Shown: positions 1-8,768, counted from the stretch's first letter. The stretch: DNA of 64,000 bases from Pseudomonas fluorescens (GCF_001902145.1 NZ_MRST01000014.1:46534-110533), one strand, 5' to 3'. A program made the numbers and translations. The notes: generated by a model from the letters alone, not told the origin.

Positions 1-231
1 GTTGCCCAGAAACGCGCTGATAGCCGGGCCGGTGTCAGCCGCTTTGCCCAGTTCGGCCTGGGCCAGAGTGCCGAGGAAACCGCGAAAATCGGTAACCGAG
101 GTCTCGTTGAACTGCTTCAGGATTGCCGTGCTTTGGTCTGCGCTGATGTTGGCGAAAGCGGGCGTGGCGACGGCCGAAAGGCTGGCGGCGAACAGGGTGG
201 CAACCGCCAATTGCTTAAGTGGAAAGTGCAT
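1..231 (-). CDS. exported protein of unknown function, 3' end cut off
   Basis: Only the first 77 codons lie in the window; the gene runs off its left edge. The ATG at 231 opens a typical Sec signal peptide (MHFPLKQLAVATLFAASLSA, then an AxA-type site at VATPAFA), so the product is periplasmic or secreted. The visible mature part is alanine/glutamine-rich and ends in SAFLGN; I do not recognise the family. AAGGA-like bases precede the start. It follows the phospholipase D-like gene on the same strand with a 95-bp gap and could be the last gene of the Ton operon. Confidence 0.6.
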   Translation of the reverse strand, partial: MHFPLKQLAVATLFAASLSAVATPAFANISADQSTAILKQFNETSVTDFRGFLGTLAQAELGKAADTGPAISAFLGN

Positions 232-267
232 GGTTGAAGGCATTCCTTTGCAGGTAGTGAGTGGTAG

Positions 268-291
268 GTTTCTGACGGAAGAGTCAGAAAC
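268..291. repeat. intercistronic hairpin
   Basis: GTTTCTGAC and GTCAGAAAC form a perfect 9-bp inverted repeat around a 6-nt loop, between the phospholipase D-like gene and the exported protein. There is no T-tract on either side, so it is more likely an mRNA-stabilising or attenuating hairpin than an intrinsic terminator. Confidence 0.45.
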
Positions 292-326
292 ATTTCCACA
301 CACTACCATTACTCAGGTGCCCAAGG

Positions 327-1544
327 TCAATGCTGGCCAGGGTGGGGAGCGGGATACTCTTGCGTCACGCTCAGGGCTCTAGCGTAAGGCCCATCCCACA
401 GTTGTTCATGCAACTGGCCTACACGACTGGCCATCGCCTCACTGCGCATCACCACCTCCAGATTGCGCGAATTATCCAGGTAACCGCCCAACCAATTGCT
501 GGTGCCGACCCACGCCACTTGCCCGTCGATCTCCATGGTTTTGCTGTGTATCACCCGCGCATAAGGGATAAAGCCTTGCTTGGCTTCGGGCAGGGTGACG
601 ATCTTGATCTCGACATTGGGCAGCACCGCCAGGCTCTTGAGATACGGCAGCTCCAGTGGGTCGGTGTTCCAGTTGGACACCATCAGTTTGATCGACACGC
701 CACGGGCAGCGGCGGCGCGCACGGCGTTGTCGATCACTGCGTAGTAGGGTCGGGTTCGATCCGGTCCGTAGGACAGCGGCGCGTAGTCGAGCAATTGCAC
801 GCGCACTTCTTTTTGGGCTTCGCCCAGCAGGCGCGGCAGTTCCAGTTGTGAGTCGCCCACGCCGGGCGGGTTGTAGCGTTGCGGGCTGGCCACCAGGTAG
901 TTGCCGGTACGTGCGGGTGTCGGGCCGCTGGCGGGTAGCGGCACCGGTTGTTTACCCGCCAGCGCGGCCTGGGCTTGCCAGTCTTGCTCGAAGATCGCCT
1001 GCACCTGGCCCACCACCGTTTTGTCAGTGATCCGCAGCCCGGTTTCGTGGATATGTTCCAAGGCGCGCCAGTCGAAATTCTGACTGCCGACAAACGCCTG
1101 CTTGCCATCCACCAGCAGGTACTTGGCGTGGATGATGCCGCCGCTCAGTTGCCCGTAGGGCAGCACGCGCAAGGTCAGGTTGGGAATGGCGCGCAAGCGT
1201 TCCAGGGTGGCGGCGTCCGACAGCTTGATACCTTTTTCTTCGAGCAGGAAACGAATCTTCACGCCGCGTTTGCCGGCGGCTTCCAGGTGTTCAAGCACCG
1301 TGTTCATCACCGAGCCAGGGTGGTCCGCGGCGTAGAACTGGCCGATATCAATGTGGCTTTTGGCGCCGTCGAACAGCTCGATCCATACCGGGCCGGGCTG
1401 GCGCAAATCGTCGGTGCCCAGGGCGGTGTCCACAGGCACGGTATGCACCAATTCAAAACCTGGAATGGAAAAGTCCGCCTGGGCCAGCGGACTGAGGAGC
1501 AAGCCGGTCAGGCCGGCGATACGCAACTTCATCGAAAGGGACAT
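327..1544 (-). CDS. exported phospholipase D-like protein
   Basis: 405 aa with an N-terminal signal peptide (cleavage expected after PLAQA) and two HKD-type half-sites, HAKYLLVDGKQAFVGSQN and HSKTMEIDGQVAWVGTSN. This is the duplicated HxKx4D architecture of the PLD superfamily, which cleaves phosphodiesters (phospholipid head groups or nucleic acid) through a phosphohistidine intermediate. The product should be periplasmic or secreted. It follows exbB by 55 bp on the same strand, so it is probably the tail of the Ton operon. ATG 1544 has a GAGA-type Shine-Dalgarno; an in-frame ATG at 1532 is the alternative. Substrate is not evident. Confidence 0.85.
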   Translation of the reverse strand: MSLSMKLRIAGLTGLLLSPLAQADFSIPGFELVHTVPVDTALGTDDLRQPGPVWIELFDGAKSHIDIGQFYAADHPGSVMNTVLEHLEAAGKRGVKIRFLLEEKGIKLSDAATLERLRAIPNLTLRVLPYGQLSGGIIHAKYLLVDGKQAFVGSQNFDWRALEHIHETGLRITDKTVVGQVQAIFEQDWQAQAALAGKQPVPLPASGPTPARTGNYLVASPQRYNPPGVGDSQLELPRLLGEAQKEVRVQLLDYAPLSYGPDRTRPYYAVIDNAVRAAAARGVSIKLMVSNWNTDPLELPYLKSLAVLPNVEIKIVTLPEAKQGFIPYARVIHSKTMEIDGQVAWVGTSNWLGGYLDNSRNLEVVMRSEAMASRVGQLHEQLWDGPYARALSVTQEYPAPHPGQH

Positions 1545-1599
1545 AAGCGTCTCATCGCACCGAGGGAAAAGGCGAGCGCCTCAGGCGCCCGCCTGCAGG

Positions 1600-2247
1600 T
1601 CAGGCCATGCGGCTGTGCAGCGGGGTGGGCACGCGATGGGTCACTTCGTCCTGCGCGCGGGCGCCGGTGGCGGCGCGGATCAACAGGATCTTCAACTGGT
1701 CGTTGATGCGCTCCAGGCTGTCCTGAAAAAAGTTGTGAAACACCACGCAAAACAGCGCGATGGCGATACCTAATCCCGTGGCGAACAAGGCCGTACCGAT
1801 ACCCCCGGAAATCTGCCCTGGGTCCGACACGCCCGCGGTGGCCAGCGCCTTGAAGGTGTCGATGATACCGAGAATGGTGCCCAGCAGGCCCAGCAGTGGG
1901 GCGGCGGTGGTGATGGTCTCGATGATCCACAGGCTGCGGGCCAGCGGGGCGCGGGTCTTCAGGTACTGGGTGTCGATTTCGTCGTCCAGGTCCTTGCGCG
2001 AACCGTGGGTCGCCTTCTGGGCCAGCACCGGCAAGATCATGTTCAGCGGCAGGCTGTCGCGACGGGTCAGGTTTTCCGGCAGGTCACGCTCGCTGTGCAC
2101 GTTGGCGCCCAGGGCGTCGATCAACGCGCGAGCCTGGCGGCGCACGTAGGCGAAGTAGATACCGCGTTCGATGGCGATGAAGATCGCAATGGCCATCGCC
2201 GCGTACATCACATAGAAGGTGACGTCGTGGAGCAGGTTCATATCCAT
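1600..2247 (-). CDS. exbB: ExbB/TolQ/MotA-family proton channel
   Basis: 215 aa with three hydrophobic segments: one near residues 6-25 after MDMNLLHDVTFYVMYAAM, and two in the C-terminal half (WIIETITTAAPLLGLLGTILG and the GIGTALFATGLGIAIAL segment). These are the hallmark helices of ExbB/TolQ, which with ExbD carries proton-motive force to TonB. Start 2247 was chosen because AGAGGAACACC precedes it; upstream in-frame codons would run into the receptor gene. In this operon exbB lies after the receptor and apart from exbD, unlike the common exbB-exbD-tonB order. Confidence 0.85.
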   Translation of the reverse strand: MDMNLLHDVTFYVMYAAMAIAIFIAIERGIYFAYVRRQARALIDALGANVHSERDLPENLTRRDSLPLNMILPVLAQKATHGSRKDLDDEIDTQYLKTRAPLARSLWIIETITTAAPLLGLLGTILGIIDTFKALATAGVSDPGQISGGIGTALFATGLGIAIALFCVVFHNFFQDSLERINDQLKILLIRAATGARAQDEVTHRVPTPLHSRMA

Positions 2248-2272
2248 GATGGTGTTCCTCTTGGGGGGAGTC

Positions 2273-4561
2273 TTAGAAATTCGCTTCCAGCGATACCGTG
2301 ACGGTACGGTCCAGGCCGACGATGTACGCAGGGTCGCCATCGAGGAAACCGCTGTAGCTGGCCGCGTTGGTCTTGGTGGTGTACACGCCGTCCAGGTACT
2401 TCTTGTCGAACAGGTTGTCGACGTTCAGGCGCAGGGTCGCGTCCTTGACCACTTTCTTGTCCACCGGCAGGTAAATACCGGCGCCGAGGTTGAACACGGT
2501 GCGACCGGAGATCGCCTCGTCGTTGGTCAGGTCGCCATAGAGCTTGCTGGTGTACTTGCCGCCGAAGGTGCCGTAGAAGCGTCCGTCGTCATACCCGATG
2601 TTTGCCGCCAGCATGTTCTTGGGCACGTTGGCGAACTGCTTGCCGCTGGTGGGCAGCACGATGGGTTTGCCGGCGTTGTAGACGGTCAGGTCATCCTGTT
2701 GCTCGGCCTTGGTGTAGGTGTAGGAGGTGTAGTAATTGAAGTGGTGGGGCAACTGGCCGCTCCACTCCAGCTCCAGGCCTTTGTTGACCACGGAGCCGGC
2801 GTTGATGTCGGCAAAGTCACCGTTGATGTCCCGGGACGAAACCTGGCGGTTCTTGAAGTCCATGTAGAACAGGGTGGCGGCCAGGGTCATATCGTCGCCG
2901 CTGTAGCGCCAGCCCAGTTCGTGGTTCCAGCTGGTTTCCGGTTCGGCGTCGATCGAGCCGGCGCCTTTGTCGTACAGCACGTAGTTCTGCGGCACCCGCA
3001 TGTTGCGCGACACGCTGTAGAACAACTGGTCACGCTCATCCAGCTGGTATTTCAGGCCGGCGTTGGGCAGCAGTTTGTTGTAGGTCTGGTTACGTTTTTC
3101 CGGGCGTTCGTTGAGGCTGCCGTGGTTGGTGCCTTCACGCTCGACGTTCATGTAGGCCAGGCCTGCAATAAAGGTCCAGTCCGGGTTGATGTACCAGGTG
3201 TCCTGGGCCCAGACCTTTTGCGCTGGCGTCACGGTGAAACGGTCGCGCCCCTGCACGGTGTTGCCGTTGGCATCGACGATGGCGCTGTTGGAATCTGGCC
3301 AGGTGTCCACTGGCTTGCCGTTGCTCTTGAGCGGAATGAACGGCTGGGTCTGGCTCTGGCGTGCGCGCTCGTACCAGTAGCCGAATTGCAGGCTATGGTC
3401 GCCCAAATCCCAGGTCAGCTTGGTGGTGATGCCCGGACGCCAGGTCTGCGTGCGCGAAGGGCGGTAGTACACGCCGCTGTTGGGTGTGCCGTCGGCGTTG
3501 TATTGGGCGGCGGTGGGCAGGTTGCCGAGGTCGAACACACCGCCCTGGTTGGAGCCACGGTTGAGGGCATAGCTGGATGAACCGACGCCGCTGCCATTGC
3601 CCCAGTAGTAATACGGGATCACCGACAGCGCGAGGTTATCGGCCAGTTTGAACTGGGTGTTGAGCACGGCGGTGAAAGTCTGGAACGGGTTCTGCGCCAG
3701 GGCGTAATAGCTGTTGTACTTGCCGTTGCTGCCCACGCTGGGTGTTGCCGGGTAAGGGTCGTACTTGCGGCCATATTGCTGGAACTGCGCCTTGGTCAAC
3801 TGGCTGTAACTGTTGTTGTCCTGCTCGTGGTACTTGAGGATCAGGTTGGCGGTGTTGCCATTGCCGGCGTCGAAGAAGCTGTTCCATTCCACCTTGTCCG
3901 CGCGTACCGCGCCCGAGCCGCGCCACATCTCACCTTCGGTATGGGACACCGACAGCCAGTTGCTCAGGCCGTTGATTTCGCCGGTATTGAGGCGGGCAAA
4001 AGTCTTGCGCGTGGCATTGCTGCCGACGACCTGTTTGACGAAGGCGCCGGTTTCCTTGGTCGGGCGAATCGTCACGATGCCAATGTTGCCGCCGCTGGAA
4101 CCAATGTGCGGGCCGTCGGATTCCGAAGCGCCTTGGGTGACGAAGATCTGGTCGATGTTTTCCGGGTCGCCCAGCAGGTTGGAGTACAACGCGTAGTTGC
4201 CCGAATCATTGATCGGCATGCCGTCCACCGACATGCCCACCTGGTCGGAGTTCATGCCGCGCATGGTGAAGCGAAAGCCCGACAGGCCAGTGTTGTCTTC
4301 ACTGGAGATGTTCAAGCCCGGGGTGTACTTGAGCTTGTCGATGGCATTGCCGGTGGCCGCCTGTTTATCCAGTGCTTCCTTGGTCACCGTGGAGCGGCCC
4401 TTGATGCTCTCCTCCGGCACCATGTAACCGCCCCCGGCGGTCGCCTTGCCCTGTACCCCAATGGTGCCGACGTCACTGTCGCTGGTCTCTGCCATGACCA
4501 TCCCCTGGGTCATGCTGGTCGCGGCCACAAGTGCCAGATGAATACGGGTGAATTTCATCAC
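2273..4561 (-). CDS. TonB-dependent outer-membrane receptor
   Basis: 762 aa. A signal peptide (processed near MVMAETS) leads into a plug domain at about residues 45-170 (RFTMRGMNSDQVGMSVDGMP) and a long beta-barrel ending in the aromatic C-terminal signature VSLEANF. Such receptors bind a scarce ligand outside the cell and import it on TonB energy. The gene sits between tonB and exbB, so it appears to carry its own dedicated energiser. The ligand cannot be read from sequence. A neighbouring phospholipase D and PhoD-type phosphatase make a phosphorus-containing compound a reasonable guess; a siderophore is the usual default. No N-terminal signalling extension typical of FecA/FpvA-type transducers is evident. 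Confidence 0.9.
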   Translation of the reverse strand: MMKFTRIHLALVAATSMTQGMVMAETSDSDVGTIGVQGKATAGGGYMVPEESIKGRSTVTKEALDKQAATGNAIDKLKYTPGLNISSEDNTGLSGFRFTMRGMNSDQVGMSVDGMPINDSGNYALYSNLLGDPENIDQIFVTQGASESDGPHIGSSGGNIGIVTIRPTKETGAFVKQVVGSNATRKTFARLNTGEINGLSNWLSVSHTEGEMWRGSGAVRADKVEWNSFFDAGNGNTANLILKYHEQDNNSYSQLTKAQFQQYGRKYDPYPATPSVGSNGKYNSYYALAQNPFQTFTAVLNTQFKLADNLALSVIPYYYWGNGSGVGSSSYALNRGSNQGGVFDLGNLPTAAQYNADGTPNSGVYYRPSRTQTWRPGITTKLTWDLGDHSLQFGYWYERARQSQTQPFIPLKSNGKPVDTWPDSNSAIVDANGNTVQGRDRFTVTPAQKVWAQDTWYINPDWTFIAGLAYMNVEREGTNHGSLNERPEKRNQTYNKLLPNAGLKYQLDERDQLFYSVSRNMRVPQNYVLYDKGAGSIDAEPETSWNHELGWRYSGDDMTLAATLFYMDFKNRQVSSRDINGDFADINAGSVVNKGLELEWSGQLPHHFNYYTSYTYTKAEQQDDLTVYNAGKPIVLPTSGKQFANVPKNMLAANIGYDDGRFYGTFGGKYTSKLYGDLTNDEAISGRTVFNLGAGIYLPVDKKVVKDATLRLNVDNLFDKKYLDGVYTTKTNAASYSGFLDGDPAYIVGLDRTVTVSLEANF

Positions 4562-4581
4562 TGTCGTCCTGGTGTCGGTGC

Positions 4582-5310
4582 TTATTGCACGCTGTAGTTG
4601 AAGGTGGCGGTGAAGCGTTGCTCATTGCGCCCCCCGAAGGCTTGCTCGGGGAACGGTTTGACTTGCTTGATGCGACGCAAGCTGTTGGTGGCTGCCCGGT
4701 TGAGCAACATGCTCGAGGCCTGGGTTTGTAAACCTGAGTCGAGGACGCGGCCCTGACGGTCTACCAGCAGCCACACCACCACCTCGCCGCTCGGGCGTTC
4801 GAGGGACGCCTGGCGCCCGGTGGGGTACTGCTTGTAGGTGTCCAGTTCGTTGCGCAAGCCTTTGAGGTAACCGCTTTCCAGGGCCTGGCCATCGACTTTC
4901 GGTGGCGCCGGTGGGGCAGGCGTCGGTGCCGCTTGAGTGACGGCGGCCGGGGCTGGCTTGGCGGCCACCGGTGGCGGCGTCGGCGCAGGCTTGGCGACTA
5001 CGGGCGCAGGCTTGGGCACAGGTTTTGGCTTTGGCTTGGGTTCGGGTTTTGGCAGCGGCTTGGGCGGTGGCGGCGGGGGCGCCGGCTCGGCCTCTTCCTC
5101 TTCGATCACCGGCGGTGGCGGTTCTTGCTCCACCACCGGTTCCGGTATGACTTGCGGTTCCGGCTCGACCAAGGCCAATTCGACCGCCGACTCGTCATAC
5201 ACCGGCTCGACCTTCAATGTCTGGGACTGGATACCCAGTGCAATCAGCACCAGGGCGATCAGGGCCGGGACACTGCCCAGCAGCTGACGCGCACGAAACA
5301 GAACGTACAT
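4582..5310 (-). CDS. tonB: TonB energy-transducing protein
   Basis: 242 aa. It has an N-terminal membrane anchor (LGSVPALIALVLIALG), a long Pro/Glu/Lys-rich periplasmic spacer at about residues 45-135 (EPEPQVIPEPVVEQEPPPP followed by PKPEPKPKPKP), and a C-terminal TonB domain with YPTGRQASLERPSGEVVVWL and a terminal FTATFNYSVQ strand. TonB spans the periplasm and touches the receptor's TonB box. It starts 2 bp after exbD stops and ends 20 bp before the receptor, so translation is probably coupled. It is a receptor-dedicated paralogue rather than necessarily the housekeeping TonB. Confidence 0.9.
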   Translation of the reverse strand: MYVLFRARQLLGSVPALIALVLIALGIQSQTLKVEPVYDESAVELALVEPEPQVIPEPVVEQEPPPPVIEEEEAEPAPPPPPPKPLPKPEPKPKPKPVPKPAPVVAKPAPTPPPVAAKPAPAAVTQAAPTPAPPAPPKVDGQALESGYLKGLRNELDTYKQYPTGRQASLERPSGEVVVWLLVDRQGRVLDSGLQTQASSMLLNRAATNSLRRIKQVKPFPEQAFGGRNEQRFTATFNYSVQ

Positions 5311-5312
5311 GA

Positions 5313-5720
5313 TCAGGACTTACGCGTGGCGATGGACACGGAGGTGAAGCCACCCAGGCGCAGGGTGTCCATCACTTCCACCAGGCGCGAAACCTCCACG
5401 CCTTTGTCGCTGTTGACGATGATCGTCGACTTGGTATCGGGCTTTTCGGCAGCCTTCAGCGCCGGCACCAGGGCCTCCACCGTCAGGTCCTTGCCGTCCA
5501 GTTGCAACTGGCCTTCCAGGCCCAGGGTGAGGATGAATTTGTTTTGCGGCTTGAGCTGCTGCGAACTGCTGGCGCTGGGCAATTGGGTCTTCATGCCGAG
5601 CGCGGGAATCACGTTCAGGCTCACCAGTACGAAAAACACCAGGAGGAACATCATCACGTCGATCATCGGGATCAGCTCGATGTGCGCCTTGCGTTTCTTG
5701 GGTTCGTCCCAGGTTCTCAT
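5313..5720 (-). CDS. exbD: ExbD/TolR-family protein
   Basis: 135 aa. It shows a short cytoplasmic N-terminus (KKRKAHIELIPMIDVMMFLL), one transmembrane helix carrying the conserved proton-pathway Asp in PMIDVMMFLLVFFVL, and a periplasmic domain ending in TRKS. ExbD partners ExbB to drive TonB. It is the first gene of the operon; its promoter must lie in the 190-bp divergent region shared with the acetyltransferase gene. Confidence 0.88.
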   Translation of the reverse strand: MRTWDEPKKRKAHIELIPMIDVMMFLLVFFVLVSLNVIPALGMKTQLPSASSSQQLKPQNKFILTLGLEGQLQLDGKDLTVEALVPALKAAEKPDTKSTIIVNSDKGVEVSRLVEVMDTLRLGGFTSVSIATRKS

Positions 5721-5821
5721 TCCGTTACCCCGTCATTGAATTAGGGGCAAAACGCTAACAGCCAAAAATGACCGATTGGTTAACTTTACTTGACCGTTTA
5801 GAGGCTCTAGGACGCGTCTCT

Positions 5822-5847
5822 CAGAAAACTTACCGGTCAGTTTTCAG
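5822..5847. promoter_or_regulatory. palindromic operator candidate between exbD and GNAT gene
   Basis: A 26-bp near-perfect palindrome: CAGAAAACT, an ACCGGT core, and AGTTTTCAG, with two mismatched pairs. It lies in the divergent intergenic region and could control exbD, the acetyltransferase gene, or both. No regulator gene is adjacent, so the binding protein is unknown. Confidence 0.45.
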
Positions 5848-5910
5848 GCGTAATGAAACTGACACTCGGGGCATCCATGCTTGAGAAATTTATCTTGAGA
5901 GCCGGCCTCC

Positions 5911-6465
5911 ATGCCCACTGCACTGCCTCAATTGACGACCCCGCGACTGTTGTTGCGTGCACTGCAAATGCACCAGGCGCAGGTGCTTTTCAGGCTTGCC
6001 AACGGGCCGAAAATTGCCGACAACACGGCGAACATTCCATCGCCCTACACCCTGGAAACCGCCCAGGATTTTATTGCCGCGGCCGCCGACAAGTACCGCA
6101 CTGGTGAACTGCTGAACCTGGGGATGCATGTGCTCGGCACTGACGAACTGGTCGGCATGGTCAGCCTGCGCATCAACGCTCGCCATCACTATGGGCACTT
6201 GGGTGGCTGGGTGGCGGCGCACTGCCGTAACCAGGGATATGCGGCTGAAGCGGCGAGCGCGGTGATGGACTTCGGGTTCGAGGCGCTAGGGTTGCAGCGC
6301 GTGGGCAGCCAGTGTTTCGCGCGCAACAAGGAATCGGCGCGGGTCATGGAAAAGATCGGCCTGCGTTATGAGGGCTGCATGCGCCAGGCGTTTCTAAAGA
6401 ACGGCGTGTATGAGGACTTGCTCGGGTTTGCCACCGTGCGCGACGACTGGGAGCGCTGTCTGTGA
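5911..6465 (+). CDS. GNAT family N-acetyltransferase (RimJ/RimL type)
   Basis: 184 aa matching the ribosomal-protein-alanine acetyltransferase branch of GNAT: N-terminal LTTPRLLLRAL, central GMVSLRI, acetyl-CoA-binding loop in the GYAAEAASAVMDFGF segment, and C-terminal NKESARVMEKIGLRYEG. Members acetylate amino groups of protein N-termini or small molecules with acetyl-CoA; the substrate here cannot be told. The stop overlaps the GTG of the next gene by four bases (GTGA), so the two are translationally coupled. Confidence 0.85.
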   Translation: MPTALPQLTTPRLLLRALQMHQAQVLFRLANGPKIADNTANIPSPYTLETAQDFIAAAADKYRTGELLNLGMHVLGTDELVGMVSLRINARHHYGHLGGWVAAHCRNQGYAAEAASAVMDFGFEALGLQRVGSQCFARNKESARVMEKIGLRYEGCMRQAFLKNGVYEDLLGFATVRDDWERCL

Positions 6466-8033
6466 GCGGTGGGGTGGATCACGGCCGACGCCGGGTCCTC
6501 GGCGGGTTGGCGGTCGCTACCGCGTTTTCGATTCTCAGCCCTTTTGCGCGCAGTGCCGGGGTGGATTATCCGTTCACCCTCGGTGTGGCTTCCGGCGACC
6601 CGTTGCCAGATGGCTTTGTGATCTGGACGCGCCTGGCGCCGTTGTTCAACGCCGCGGATGGCCGTGGCGGCCTGAGTCGCTCGGTGCCGGTGCGTTGGCG
6701 GGTCGCCAGCGATGCGGCGATGACGCGCATAGTGAAGCAGGGCGAAGTACTGGCGACGCCGCGTTTCGCTCACGCAGTGCATGTCGAGGTGGCGGGGCTG
6801 GCGGCGGATCGGCCGTATTGGTACCAGTTTGAAGGGCTCGGTGCGCAGAGCCCGGTGGGCCAGTCGCGCACGATGCCGCCGCTGCAGGCCATGGCCGCGG
6901 CCCGGCTGGGGTTTGTGTCCTGCTCGCACTGGGAACGTGGCTATTTCAGCGCCTACCGACACCTTGCCGCCGAGCAGCCGGACCTGGTGTTTTTCCTCGG
7001 TGATTATATTTACGACAGTTCCTATGCTGCGGATTCGGGCAAGGTGTTTCGTTCTCACGGCAGCGGCAATGCGCAAAGCCTGAGTGATTACCGCAACCGC
7101 TACGCACTGTACAAGACTGATCCAGACCTGCAGGCCCTGCACGCCGCGGCTCCCAGCGTCGTAACCTGGGACGATCACGAAGTACAGAATGACTACGCCA
7201 ACCGCTGGTCCCAGGACCCGAAGGTGGCGGTGGCGCAGTTTCTCAAGCAACGGGCCGCGGCGTACCAGGCGTTTTATGAACACATGCCCCTGCGTGCCAG
7301 CAGCGTGCCGAAGGGGCCGGATATGCGCATCTACCGGCGCCTGGACTATGGGCGGCTCGCGCGTTTTCATGTGCTCGACGGTCGCCAGTACCGTTCCGAG
7401 CAACCGTGCATCGCGGCCAATGGCAGCCACCAAGGGCATATTGTCACTACCCCTTGCAGCGACCTGCGTGACCCTGGCCGCACGTTGCTCGGCTGGCAGC
7501 AAGAGTCTTGGCTGGACCAGGGGTTTGCCCAGTCCAGGGCGCAGTGGAATGTGATCGCCCAGGATTTGCTGGTGGCGCCACTGATGCAGCGTGACTTAAC
7601 CAACCATAAGCTTGGCCGCTGGACCGATGGATGGGATGGCTACATGGCTAACCGCTCACGAATGCTGGCGTCGATCGTGCGCAATCGCGTGAAGAACCCG
7701 GTGTTCTGGGGCGGGGATATTCATTCGTTCTGGGCCACCGACCTGCATGCCGACGCCGACAGGCCAGACTCGGCGGTGGTCGCCACCGAGTTTGTCGGCT
7801 CGTCGGTCACCTCAGATGGCCCGCCCTATGACGCGTTCATGAAGATCATGCCGCTCAACCCCCATGTGAAGTTTTTCGACAGTCGCCAGCGTGGGTATGT
7901 GTCGGTGGAGTTGGCGGCGCACAGGATGCTGACAAATTTTCGGGCAATCAGCGACCCGCGTGACCCGGCGGCGACGGTGTCGACGTTGAAGTCGTTCGTC
8001 AACGAGTCGGGCCGCCCGAGCGTGGCCCTGTAG
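6462..8033 (+). CDS. phoD: PhoD-type alkaline phosphatase/phosphodiesterase, Tat-exported
   Basis: 523 aa starting at a GTG that overlaps the preceding stop. The N-terminus has a twin-arginine motif (RRRVLGG) and a hydrophobic stretch ending at ARSAG, so export is by Tat. Then come the PhoD N-terminal domain (FTLGVASGDPLPDGFVIWTRL) and a metallophosphatase core with VSCSHWERGYF, FFLGDYIYD, VTWDDHEVQNDY and FWGGDIHSFW carrying the expected Asp/Asn/His metal ligands. PhoD enzymes release phosphate from phosphodiesters and monoesters in the periplasm using Ca/Fe. Its TAG stop lies inside a REP palindrome. Confidence 0.88.
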   Translation: MSGGVDHGRRRVLGGLAVATAFSILSPFARSAGVDYPFTLGVASGDPLPDGFVIWTRLAPLFNAADGRGGLSRSVPVRWRVASDAAMTRIVKQGEVLATPRFAHAVHVEVAGLAADRPYWYQFEGLGAQSPVGQSRTMPPLQAMAAARLGFVSCSHWERGYFSAYRHLAAEQPDLVFFLGDYIYDSSYAADSGKVFRSHGSGNAQSLSDYRNRYALYKTDPDLQALHAAAPSVVTWDDHEVQNDYANRWSQDPKVAVAQFLKQRAAAYQAFYEHMPLRASSVPKGPDMRIYRRLDYGRLARFHVLDGRQYRSEQPCIAANGSHQGHIVTTPCSDLRDPGRTLLGWQQESWLDQGFAQSRAQWNVIAQDLLVAPLMQRDLTNHKLGRWTDGWDGYMANRSRMLASIVRNRVKNPVFWGGDIHSFWATDLHADADRPDSAVVATEFVGSSVTSDGPPYDAFMKIMPLNPHVKFFDSRQRGYVSVELAAHRMLTNFRAISDPRDPAATVSTLKSFVNESGRPSVAL

Positions 8034-8128
8034 GAGCGAGCTTGCTCGCGAAAAACGAAAGGGCGCCGATGGGAATCAGGTATCCCGCGTTATCGTTAAC
8101 ATTCTTCGCGAGCAAGCTCGCTCCTACA
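8029..8128. repeat. REPIN: inverted pair of GAGCGAGCTTGCTCGC-type REPs
   Basis: TGTAGGAGCGAGCTTGCTCG... at 8029-8052 is repeated in reverse complement at 8105-8128, with about 52 bp between. It sits between convergent genes phoD and alaX, and the outer TAG of each REP is the stop codon of the gene reading into it. Confidence 0.85.
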
Positions 8129-8768
8129 GTGTCGGGGTATCAGCGAGGCTGTAGCGCACCGAGAGCGCGCCTTTTTTCTCCGACAACGCCAAGATCGTTA
8201 CCTGGCCCAGTTCGCTCAACGCTTGAACATGAGTGCCGCCACAGGCGTACGCCGGTAATTCCCCGAAGCCGACTTCACGGGTGCCGTCTTCCAGCGTCAT
8301 ATGGCGGGGATAGTCGGCGGCGATCCATGTGTTGACCCACTGCTGGAGCGCCTGCGCGTCCATGTCTTGCGCGGTCTGGCCACGGATAAAGGTGATCTTG
8401 CCTTCGCCGGGCCAATGGTGGGCCTTGATCGGCATCCAGCCCAGGCGTTCGCCGGCATTGCCAATCAAGTGCCCCGCCGAATGCAGACGCGTATGCAAGG
8501 CGCGGCGCTGTGCGTCGACTCGTGCAACGACGAGGCCAGGTTCCAGAGGTCGGTCGACGTAGTGCACCACCTGTTCGGCTTCTTGCATGACCCGCAGCAC
8601 CTGGCTGTCGCCGAGCCAGCCGGTGTCGGACGGCTGGCCTCCGCCTTGGGGATGGAAAATTGTCGACTGCACAATCACGGCGAATTGCTCTTCGTACGGG
8701 GTGCAACTGAGCACTTCCAGCTCGGCCGTCAGGTGGTCGTGGGTAAAAAACAGGCGCTCGGTCATCAT
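8124..8768 (-). CDS. alaX: alanyl-tRNA editing protein AlaX
   Basis: 214 aa with the zinc motif of AlaRS-type editing domains: HSAGH near residue 97 and CGGTH near residue 178. N-terminal SCTPYEEQFAVIVQSTIFHPQGGGQPSDTG is also characteristic. Free-standing AlaX hydrolyses Ser-tRNA(Ala) or Gly-tRNA(Ala), protecting against mistranslation. The start is one of two consecutive ATGs (8768 or 8765). The final codon TAG is supplied by the adjoining REP. It is transcribed divergently from the LysR gene. Confidence 0.88.
   Translation of the reverse strand: MMTERLFFTHDHLTAELEVLSCTPYEEQFAVIVQSTIFHPQGGGQPSDTGWLGDSQVLRVMQEAEQVVHYVDRPLEPGLVVARVDAQRRALHTRLHSAGHLIGNAGERLGWMPIKAHHWPGEGKITFIRGQTAQDMDAQALQQWVNTWIAADYPRHMTLEDGTREVGFGELPAYACGGTHVQALSELGQVTILALSEKKGALSVRYSLADTPTL

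Noticed and set aside
268..291. Hairpin after the phospholipase D-like gene as an intrinsic terminator
   Set aside because: No T-tract follows on either strand.
5721..5910. Search for a Pho box between exbD and the GNAT/phoD operon
   Set aside because: Only a poor half match (GTGTCAG) is present; no second CTGTCAT-like repeat at the right spacing, so phosphate control remains unsupported by sequence.
5911..8033. GNAT-PhoD pair as an antibiotic or toxin module
   Set aside because: The acetyltransferase is an ordinary RimJ/RimL-type enzyme and PhoD is a common phosphatase; translational coupling alone does not support a special system.
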